Assembly (NCBI RefSeq): GCF_003574655.1
Contig: NZ_QNUM01000003.1
Span: forward strand, 124,001-188,000
Direction: 5' to 3'
DNA length: 64,000 nucleotides
Source of the DNA: Cohaesibacter haloalkalitolerans
GTDB lineage: Bacteria > Pseudomonadota > Alphaproteobacteria > Rhizobiales > Cohaesibacteraceae
The stretch's first letter is position 1. Every line of letters begins with the position of its first letter. Both the position numbers and the translations under genes were made by a program. The notes under the pieces are model-generated. The model was not told where the DNA came from. It saw only the letters and a list, made by a program, of their open reading frames with translations, and made no database searches. Positions 45,164 through 52,294 of this stretch are shown piece by piece.

Positions 45164-45916
45164 TTATCCCTTTTTCAGAACAGCAAGCGTCGTGTTGTCC
45201 GTCATGTCGAGATGAAGCGGTGTCACCGAAATTTTCTTGTGCATCACAGCGTGCAAATCGGTCCCCTCGTCCGGATTTGAGCGACGGTCTTCAAACCCGA
45301 GCCAGAAATAGGACATTCCGCGCGTATCAACCCGAGGAACCACACTCAGATGCGCCTGATCGCGTTTGCCCTGACGGGTGTAGACCACTTCTTCCACCTC
45401 ATCGGCAGGGCAAGCCGGGAAGTTTACATTGAGCAATGTCTGACGCGGCAGGCTATGTTCCAGCAGATCCTTGACCACGCGGGCACCATGTTCTTCAGCA
45501 GCGCTCCAGTCAAACGGATCGCAGCTTTCCCAACTGTAGGACTGGCTGAGCGCGATGGACCTGATTCCAAGCAGAACCCCTTCCATCGCCCCGGCGACCG
45601 TACCAGAGTAGGTCACGTCTTCGGCCATGTTCTGCCCGCGGTTGACGCCGGAAAGCACCAGATCCGGACGGCCATCGAGAATGTGGTCAACACCCATGAT
45701 TACGCAATCGGTCGGCGTCCCGTGAACCGCATAGCGCTTCTCGCCCAGCTTGCGCATCCGCAACGGGTCATGCAGGGTCAGCGAATGGGCCATGCCGGAC
45801 TGCTCGGTTTCCGGCGCGACAACCCAGACATCATCAGAGAGGGCATGCGCGATTTTCTCCAGCACCTGAAGGCCGGGTGCATTGATTCCATCGTCATTGG
45901 TCAGAAGAATACGCAT
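45164..45916 (-). CDS. surE: 5'/3'-nucleotidase SurE
   Basis: A 250-residue phosphatase acting on nucleoside monophosphates. LLTNDDGINAPGL (4-16) gives the metal ligands Asp8 and Asp9, and SGVNRGQN the Ser/Asn motif; PTDCVIMGV is also conserved. Length and order fit the family. It lies 130 bases after serS and 240 bases before nlpD on the reverse strand. SurE is linked to stationary-phase survival in other bacteria. Confidence 0.95.
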   Translation of the reverse strand: MRILLTNDDGINAPGLQVLEKIAHALSDDVWVVAPETEQSGMAHSLTLHDPLRMRKLGEKRYAVHGTPTDCVIMGVDHILDGRPDLVLSGVNRGQNMAEDVTYSGTVAGAMEGVLLGIRSIALSQSYSWESCDPFDWSAAEEHGARVVKDLLEHSLPRQTLLNVNFPACPADEVEEVVYTRQGKRDQAHLSVVPRVDTRGMSYFWLGFEDRRSNPDEGTDLHAVMHKKISVTPLHLDMTDNTTLAVLKKG

Positions 45917-46046
45917 TTCATTCCCTCGTCAGTCAAAGTTGCAAAGCCCGCATGCAGACAGTCGCACGCAGAAAAGGAAGAGCGCACAAGACCCGACCAT
46001 AAGGGCCGGGTCCCATGCGTTATGGCACCTGTCGAAGCCGATGGCC

Positions 46047-47324
46047 TCAGGCAGAAATCTTTTCCAGACCGCCCATATATGGCCGCAACACGTCAGGAAT
46101 CACGATGGACCCGTCTGCAGTCTGGTAATTTTCCATGACCGCAATCAGACAACGGCCGACAGCAACGCCGGAGCCGTTCAGGGTGTGCACATATTTGACA
46201 GTCTTGTCAGCGACATCACGATAGCGCGCATTCATGCGGCGAGCCTGAAAATCTCCACAAGTGGAAACCGAGGAAATCTCGCGATAGGTATTCTGCCCCG
46301 GCAGCCATGCCTCGATATCGAAGGTGCGGCGAGCAGAGAAGCCCATGTCGCCAACGCAAAGGGTCACGACGCGGTAAGGCACCCCGAGCTTCTGCAAAAT
46401 CGCTTCCGCGCAGCCAAGCATCCGCTCCTGTTCGGCAACGGAGCTGGTCTCGTCGGTGATCGACACCATCTCGACCTTGGTGAACTGGTGCTGACGCAGC
46501 ATGCCGCGGGTATCGCGACCAGCAGAACCAGCCTCCGAACGATAGCAGTGGGACAGCGCCGTAACACGCATCGGCAGCTTGTCGCCATCGATGATGCTCT
46601 CGCGCACCATGTTGGTCAGCGGAACCTCGGACGTCGGGATCAGCCAGCGATCATCGTCAGTGTGGAAGGCATCCTCGGCGAATTTGGGCAACTGGCCAGT
46701 GCCAAACATCACCTCGGAGCGCACAAGCGTCGGCACGGAAACTTCCTCGTAGCCATGCTCGCTGATATGGGTATCAATCATGAACTGACCGATGGCGCGT
46801 TCCAGACGGGCGAGCTGACCCTTGAGCACAACAAAGCGCGAGCCGGACAGCTTGGCCGCCGTTTCGAAATCCATCATGCCGAGCGCTTCGCCCAGTTCAT
46901 AATGCTCTTTCGGCTCAAACCCCTTGTCGGCAATTTCGCCCCAGGCGTGATGCAAGACGTTATCATTCTCGTCCTTGCCTGCCGGCACGCTGTCGAGCGG
47001 AATGTTCGGTAGGCTGGAAAGCGCTTCACTCAGCGCATCCTGCAAGTCACGTGTCTTGGCTTCGCCTTCCTGAATGGCGCCCTTGAGCTGGCTGACTTCA
47101 GCCATCAGAGCCGCAGCCTTTTCCTCGTCGCCCGAGCCTTTGGCCTTGCCGATTTCCTTCGAAGCCGCATTGCGACGCTGCTGGGCGTCTTGCAGTTTCT
47201 GAACCTCGACAACCCGCTCCTCATCCAGCGCGATGAGCCGGGATGACGATGCTTCAGCTCCGCGTGCAACCTGAGCCTTGTCGAATGCTTCTGCATTCTC
47301 GCGAATCCACTTGATGTCAAACAT
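46047..47324 (-). CDS. serS: Seryl-tRNA synthetase
   Basis: A 425-residue class II synthetase. The N terminus [17 protein letters not shown] opens the tRNA-binding coiled coil (about 30-100). Motif 2 [10 protein letters not shown] and motif 3 around [18 protein letters not shown] follow, together with [11 protein letters not shown]. It charges tRNA-Ser, including the tRNA-Ser(UGA) in this window. ATG at 47324 is chosen as the family start; the frame is open 96 bases further upstream. A strong terminator lies between it and tatC, so it is transcribed separately. Confidence 0.96.
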   Translation of the reverse strand: MFDIKWIRENAEAFDKAQVARGAEASSSRLIALDEERVVEVQKLQDAQQRRNAASKEIGKAKGSGDEEKAAALMAEVSQLKGAIQEGEAKTRDLQDALSEALSSLPNIPLDSVPAGKDENDNVLHHAWGEIADKGFEPKEHYELGEALGMMDFETAAKLSGSRFVVLKGQLARLERAIGQFMIDTHISEHGYEEVSVPTLVRSEVMFGTGQLPKFAEDAFHTDDDRWLIPTSEVPLTNMVRESIIDGDKLPMRVTALSHCYRSEAGSAGRDTRGMLRQHQFTKVEMVSITDETSSVAEQERMLGCAEAILQKLGVPYRVVTLCVGDMGFSARRTFDIEAWLPGQNTYREISSVSTCGDFQARRMNARYRDVADKTVKYVHTLNGSGVAVGRCLIAVMENYQTADGSIVIPDVLRPYMGGLEKISA

Positions 47325-47457
47325 GTCAATAATCCCGAATCTAGCTTTGTTGGGAGGAGTTAAAAATTTGGACGGGCGAAAAATAGGCAAGCCCCAAGCA
47401 TGAAGCAAGCACAATGCCACTTAGTCACTGCAAAGAATCCATAAAACCCACAAACAA

Positions 47458-47490
47458 TGCCCCGAAAGATGAGCATTTTCTTTCGGGGCA
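47458..47490 (-). terminator. Terminator of the tat operon
   Basis: A perfect 11-bp stem, TGCCCCGAAAG with CTTTCGGGGCA, lies 24 bases after the tatC stop and is followed on the reverse strand by TTGTTTGTGG. It separates the tat operon from serS. Confidence 0.85.
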
Positions 47491-47514
47491 CGCTTGATGA
47501 TGGATTTGAGCCGG

Positions 47515-48306
47515 TCAGGAGGTCTCTTCGGCGTCCCTTGCTGCGCGTTTCCTCTCGACCGATCGCACAGAAAGGATCGACAGCTCGTAGAGCAACAGGG
47601 TCGGCAATGCCAGCCCCATCTGACTGATAGGATCGGGAGGCGTAAGAATGGCCGCCATGATAAAGGCGACAACCACCGCATATTTGCGCTTTTTCTTCAA
47701 AAAGTCGGAGTCGACCAGCCCCGCCCGCGCCAGCAATGTCAGAACCACCGGCAGCTGGAACACCAGACCAAAAGCAAAAATCAGGGTCATGATCAGACCG
47801 AGATATTCACTGACCTTGGGCAGATGCCGAATCTCGACAGGCCCCTCGCCTATCTGCTCCATGGACAGGAAGAACTGCATGGCCAGCGGCATCACCACGA
47901 AGAAGACGAGGCAGGCACCAAGGACAAACAGGATGGGCGTTGCAATGAGGAACGGCCGGAAGGCTTCCCGTTCATGCTTGTAGAGGCCAGGTGCCATGAA
48001 CATGTAGATCTGGCTGGCAATGACCGGGAAAGCGATGAACAGCGCACCGAACAGCGCGATCTTCAACTGCGTGAAGAAATATTCCTGCGGCGCGGTAAAG
48101 ATCATCTCGACCTGATGGGCTCCGCCGACGGCGCGCTCATAGGGAACGACCAGAATATTGAAAATATCGCTGGCAAAATAGAAGCAGAAAAGAAAAGCGA
48201 TCGCGATGGCGATCACTGTCTTGAGCAGGCGACTGCGAAGCTCGATCAAATGCTCGATCAAGGGCGCCTTGCTGCTCTCGATCTCGTCTCTTTCACTGTC
48301 ACTCAT
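47515..48306 (-). CDS. tatC: Twin-arginine translocase subunit TatC
   Basis: A 263-residue inner-membrane protein with six hydrophobic segments. APLIEHLIELRSRLLKT near the N terminus is the TatC signature with the conserved Glu and Arg that bind the twin-arginine signal peptide; FFTQLKIALFGA and PPDPISQMGLALP are further family motifs. With TatA and TatB it exports folded proteins. Its ATG shares one base with the tatB stop (TGATG). The terminator just downstream ends the operon. Confidence 0.96.
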   Translation of the reverse strand: MSDSERDEIESSKAPLIEHLIELRSRLLKTVIAIAIAFLFCFYFASDIFNILVVPYERAVGGAHQVEMIFTAPQEYFFTQLKIALFGALFIAFPVIASQIYMFMAPGLYKHEREAFRPFLIATPILFVLGACLVFFVVMPLAMQFFLSMEQIGEGPVEIRHLPKVSEYLGLIMTLIFAFGLVFQLPVVLTLLARAGLVDSDFLKKKRKYAVVVAFIMAAILTPPDPISQMGLALPTLLLYELSILSVRSVERKRAARDAEETS

Positions 48307-48809
48307 CAGTCAACCTTTTGACTTGCATCGCTCTTGAGAGGCGCCTGGGGTGAACTGTCCGACGCGCTTTTATCCGTGCCCGAGGCATCCGCCGCAACGA
48401 CAGGCTCAGACGCAACAGCGGATTCAGTCGCAGCTGGGCTGCCTTCCGCAGGCTTGTCAGCAGCCACATCCTTGTTCAGCGACGCATTGATCTCGTCAGA
48501 GCTTTCTTTCATGCTCTTGGAAACCTCATCGCTGACGTCTCCCAACTCGCCCAGATGCTTGGTAACGGCATTCTTGACGGCGTTGCGCGGATTGAGGCTG
48601 CGAATATCGCTGATGGAATTTGCCACGTCGTCGAGCTCGGCTTCGCGCAGGGCGTCGTTGAACTGGTTCTGAAAATCGCCAGCCATGCGCCTGAGGTTGG
48701 CAACAGTCTTGCCAACAGTCCTGAGCAATCCCGGCAATTCCTTCGGCCCTACCACCAGAATCGTGATGATGACCACCACGAGGATTTCGCTCCAACCGAT
48801 ATCAAACAT
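48306..48809 (-). CDS. tatB: Twin-arginine translocase subunit TatB
   Basis: A 167-residue protein with one N-terminal membrane helix in MFDIGWSEILVVVIITILVV, then the hinge GPKELPGLLRTVG and an amphipathic helix. The C-terminal half is acidic, Ala/Ser-rich and of low complexity. It forms the signal-peptide receptor with TatC. The start at 48809 is set by the TatB consensus MFDIG; the frame opens six codons earlier. It is between tatA (60 bases upstream) and tatC (overlapping). Confidence 0.94.
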   Translation of the reverse strand: MFDIGWSEILVVVIITILVVGPKELPGLLRTVGKTVANLRRMAGDFQNQFNDALREAELDDVANSISDIRSLNPRNAVKNAVTKHLGELGDVSDEVSKSMKESSDEINASLNKDVAADKPAEGSPAATESAVASEPVVAADASGTDKSASDSSPQAPLKSDASQKVD

Positions 48810-48869
48810 GGAAACGCACCGGACCAATCATGAAAAACAAAAACGAAAAGAAAAAAGGAGCCAAGATCC

Positions 48870-49088
48870 TTAGCTCACCTTGTCCTTTTGTTCGCTCTCT
48901 GCAGAGACCTTTTCGGACGGCTTGTTTTCCAGAGCAGGCTGGTCTTCCTTGTCTTCGTCCTTGAGGCCCTTCTTGAAGCTGTTGATGCCCTTAGCGACAT
49001 CACCCATGAGATCGGAAATCTTGCCCCGACCAAAGAGAAGAATAACGACGACGGCGATGATTACGACCTGCCAGACACCAATCTGCAT
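48870..49088 (-). CDS. tatA: Twin-arginine translocase subunit TatA
   Basis: A 72-residue pore-forming subunit. One short membrane helix ([18 protein letters not shown]) is followed by [20 protein letters not shown], the hinge and amphipathic helix with the conserved FGRGK, and an acidic tail. The start at 49088 follows the family consensus; the frame opens ten codons upstream. It is the first gene of tatABC and lies downstream of an ABC ATPase gene on the same strand. Confidence 0.95.
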   Translation of the reverse strand: MQIGVWQVVIIAVVVILLFGRGKISDLMGDVAKGINSFKKGLKDEDKEDQPALENKPSEKVSAESEQKDKVS

Positions 49089-49198
49089 GCTGAATTCCCT
49101 TTTTCTGCTTTGCGCCACAAAAACATCTCTGTGTGTGGCTCGAACACAAGAGAGCCTTTTGCCAGTTTTGGGCTTACTTTGTCAAAGAAATAAGTGTT

Positions 49199-50314
49199 TT
49201 AGGACGGTTTGGCAAATATCAGCACGTCCTTTTTGCGAAACGATACACCGATATTCTCACCTTGCACAAAATTTTGTCCAGAAGTTGACCGGACGAAAAA
49301 TGGAACCTCGCAATCCTTGATGGTGATTTCATAGAGATCTATTTCGCCAAGGAACATCCGGCGCTTAACCCGTCCGGGCAAGGCAGAGACATATCCGTCG
49401 TTGATTGCCTTGTGCAGTTTGACCCCTTGCTGACGGATGCAGACCTGCACATCCTGCCCGTCGGCAAACTGGCTCGTCTGAAAGCTGCCGACTGCGGTTT
49501 CAGCTTGGTTACCACGCACCACACCATCCACCTCATTGAGATCGGAAAAGAAGCGCGCCACCCAATGGTCGACCGGATTGAAATACAGCTCTTCCGGTGC
49601 CGCATATTGCACAATGCACCCGCCCCGAAGCAGTAGAATGCGATCACTCACCCGCAAGGCCTCTTCCGGGTCATGGGTAACAATGACACAGGTTGCGCCG
49701 ATTTCGCGCAATACAGCAAGGGTTTCGTCCCGCACCCGGTCTCTCAAACGGTTATCAAGGCCGGAAAACGGCTCGTCCATTAAAAGGATACCCGGACGGG
49801 GGGCAATCGCCCGCGCCAGCGCCACCCGTTGCTGCTGCCCGCCTGAGAGCATGTGCGGATAGTGGTCGACATAGGCTTCGAGCCCGACACGAGCAAGCGC
49901 ACCGTGGGCTTCCACCTCCGCATCGCGGGTCGGCAGATCCCGCAATCCAAACATGACATTCTTCAGGATGGAGAGATGGGGAAAGAGAGCATAGTCCTGA
50001 AACATCAGGCCGACATTGCGGTGTTCAGGCGGCATGAATGCCCCCTCACCGGCCACGATCTGGTCGTCAATCCGCAACACGCCGGACGTCGGCGCCTGGA
50101 TACCGGCGGCAATGCGCAACAGCGTCGTCTTGCCCGCCCCCGATGCTCCGAGAAGAGAGACGACTTCGCCGGGCATGATGGAAAAGGAAATGTCGCGCAA
50201 AACATCCTGACCATCGAATGAACAACCGATGGCCTCAAATGCGAGCCCCGTCGCGATGGATACGCGCGCAGTACCCCGGTCTCCCCAACGATTGCGCCCT
50301 TCCTGCATAGCCAT
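49199..50314 (-). CDS. Orphan ABC transporter ATPase (FbpC/PotA-like, TOBE domain)
   Basis: A 371-residue CUT1/ferric-iron/spermidine-type ATPase. Walker A GASGAGKTT (about 55-63), Q-loop MFQDYALFPHLS, signature LSGGQQQR and Walker B LLMDEPFSGLD are all intact; a TOBE-like beta domain follows from about residue 290. It should energise an importer of iron, thiamine, polyamine or a similar solute. No permease or binding protein gene is adjacent, so the partners are elsewhere. It lies between scpB and tatA on the reverse strand, with gaps on both sides of about 110-140 bases. A short variable N-terminal tail precedes the ATPase fold, so the start may be 15-20 residues further in. Confidence 0.85.
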   Translation of the reverse strand: MAMQEGRNRWGDRGTARVSIATGLAFEAIGCSFDGQDVLRDISFSIMPGEVVSLLGASGAGKTTLLRIAAGIQAPTSGVLRIDDQIVAGEGAFMPPEHRNVGLMFQDYALFPHLSILKNVMFGLRDLPTRDAEVEAHGALARVGLEAYVDHYPHMLSGGQQQRVALARAIAPRPGILLMDEPFSGLDNRLRDRVRDETLAVLREIGATCVIVTHDPEEALRVSDRILLLRGGCIVQYAAPEELYFNPVDHWVARFFSDLNEVDGVVRGNQAETAVGSFQTSQFADGQDVQVCIRQQGVKLHKAINDGYVSALPGRVKRRMFLGEIDLYEITIKDCEVPFFVRSTSGQNFVQGENIGVSFRKKDVLIFAKPS

Positions 50315-50451
50315 TCACAAACTCCATTCAGATCTCGCAAATGACCTTATAACCTTGGGGGGCAAAAACACAACTCTCACATTCATATTATTGTGACCTG
50401 GCCCCCGAAGGGTCCACAGCAGGCAACGCCGCCAGCCGCGAAGCAGTGCAG

Positions 50452-51210
50452 CTATTGGCCGCTTTCATCCGCATCGTCGGATTCGTCATCTTCCCCGTCC
50501 TCGTCATCCTCAAGGACGACCAGATCGAGTTGATAGGTGTCCTCCAACGGATCCTCGTCATCGGCAAGGTCTTCGTTGTCATCAGGCGACGGCATGGAAA
50601 AGGCCGGTGGCAGCGCCGAATCCAGCATTCCCGCCCCCTTCAGCTCTTCGAGGCCGGGCAGGTCCTGAATCGACGATAGGTCGAAATGGATGAGAAACTT
50701 TTCGCTGGTGCCATAGGTCACCGGCCGACCGGGCACGCGTCTGCGCCCCCTCACCCGGATCCATTCGGTCTGCAACAGCACATCCAGCGTGCCACGCGCA
50801 ACGGAAACACCGCGAATCTGCTCGATATCCGCCCGGGTGACCGGTTGATGATAGGCGATGATGGCGAGAGTTTCGAGCGCTGCCCGCGACAGCCTTCTGG
50901 GCTCGAACGCTTCGGCCTGCATCATGAAGGACAGGTCCTTGGCCGTGCGGAACAGCCATTTGCCATTCACCTCGATCAGATTGACCCCACGCCCCTTGTA
51001 ATCTTCCTTCAGTTGGGCCAGCAGAGCCGCCACTTCAACATTGTCGGGAAGACGGGACGCAATTTCCACGGCGCTAATCGGCTCCGCGCTGGCGAACAGA
51101 AGCGCCTCAACCATGCGCTTGAGCTGAAGTCTTGCTTCCTTGGCAAGCGCTTCGAACTCGCTCTCGGCGCGCCGTTTCGGCTCTGATGACGACTTGCTTT
51201 CTTCGGTCAT
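50452..51210 (-). CDS. scpB: Segregation and condensation protein ScpB
   Basis: A 252-residue kleisin-associated protein with two winged-helix units, from RMVEALLFASAEPIS to GTSEKFLIHFDLSS. PRRLSRAALETLAIIAYHQP and GVSVARGTLDVLLQTEWI are family motifs. The last 50 residues are strongly acidic and probably disordered. It binds the ScpA-SMC complex that organises the chromosome. Its ATG overlaps the scpA stop by four bases. Confidence 0.94.
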   Translation of the reverse strand: MTEESKSSSEPKRRAESEFEALAKEARLQLKRMVEALLFASAEPISAVEIASRLPDNVEVAALLAQLKEDYKGRGVNLIEVNGKWLFRTAKDLSFMMQAEAFEPRRLSRAALETLAIIAYHQPVTRADIEQIRGVSVARGTLDVLLQTEWIRVRGRRRVPGRPVTYGTSEKFLIHFDLSSIQDLPGLEELKGAGMLDSALPPAFSMPSPDDNEDLADDEDPLEDTYQLDLVVLEDDEDGEDDESDDADESGQ

Positions 51211-52130
51211 GGAGCTTCCTTCTGTTTGCTGCGCAGGTAGATCGTTCCGAACGCCTCGGTTTGCCGGATCTCCAGATGTCCCTCGCGCACAAGCTCGAGC
51301 GAGGCAGCAAAGGAACTGGCGAGCGCCGTCGTTCGAACATCGGTGAGCTTGAGATAGCTGCGCAGGATCTCTTCCACCGGCGTCCAGTCATGCAACCCGC
51401 CCACCAGCCGCATCAGCACATCCCGTGCCTCTGGCAGCGACCAGACATTGCGTTTTCGCACATGAACCAGAGACACCGACTGCCGCTGCCGCAAGGAGGC
51501 ATAGCCGGTCAGCAGATCGTAGAGCGAGGCAGAAAACTGCGGTTTGCGGATCAGCGACATATCCTCCGGCTGGCCACGCAAAAAGAAATCCTGCCCCAGA
51601 CTGGGGCGTTCCATCAACTTGGCCGCAGCCTCTCGCATGGCTTCCAGCTTGCGCAGCCTGAAGGCCAGCATGGCGGCCAGTTCCTCGCCGCTCGGTTCAT
51701 CCTCTTCCGGCATTTCTGGAATGAGAAGGCGCGACTTGAGATAGGCCAGCCAGGCCGCCATCACCAGATAGTCCGCCGCCAGCTCAAGACGCAGCTTGCG
51801 CGCCCGCTCGATGAACAGCAGATACTGCTCGGCCAGCGCCAGAATGGAGATTTTCGTGAGATCCAGCTTCTGCTTTCGGGCCAGCGCCAGCAGGAAATCC
51901 AGCGGCCCTTCAAAGCCTTCCACGTCGACGATCAGCGATGGCTCGCCAATCTGGGCCTTGGGCACCAGATTGAGCTCGCCGAACTCCTCCCAGTTGCCCG
52001 ATGGCGCCGGAGCGCTGACGCCCGAACCGTCTTCGCCGAATGGGGCTGCGACATCGGGTGAGCCAACAACCGGGTTGCCTTGCCCGGTATCCTCCCTGCC
52101 GTCGTCCTGATGCCCCTCTTCGTCCGCCAT
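51207..52130 (-). CDS. scpA: Segregation and condensation protein ScpA
   Basis: A 307-residue kleisin. After an acidic, low-complexity start of about 50 residues, VDVEGFEGPLDFLLALARKQKLDL is split by conserved residues that mark the ScpA N-terminal domain, and YLVMAAWLAYLKSRLLIP is the central motif. It bridges SMC heads with ScpB. ATG at 52130 is preferred to an in-frame TTG at 52142. In many relatives nagZ sits immediately upstream; here the upstream gene is the SPOR protein and nagZ is missing. Confidence 0.93.
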   Translation of the reverse strand: MADEEGHQDDGREDTGQGNPVVGSPDVAAPFGEDGSGVSAPAPSGNWEEFGELNLVPKAQIGEPSLIVDVEGFEGPLDFLLALARKQKLDLTKISILALAEQYLLFIERARKLRLELAADYLVMAAWLAYLKSRLLIPEMPEEDEPSGEELAAMLAFRLRKLEAMREAAAKLMERPSLGQDFFLRGQPEDMSLIRKPQFSASLYDLLTGYASLRQRQSVSLVHVRKRNVWSLPEARDVLMRLVGGLHDWTPVEEILRSYLKLTDVRTTALASSFAASLELVREGHLEIRQTEAFGTIYLRSKQKEAP

Positions 52131-52294
52131 GCGTCTTGTCAATCCATATGCAACGGTACTACCCGTCCGCCGATTCTAGCCAAATTCCCCCGAACAATGA
52201 AGAACAGTAGCGATCTTTGAACAGCAAACCAAGCGGGCAAAAGAAAATCCGGCTCGAAAGCCGGATTTTCGCAATTTCACAAAAAGGGCAGAGC

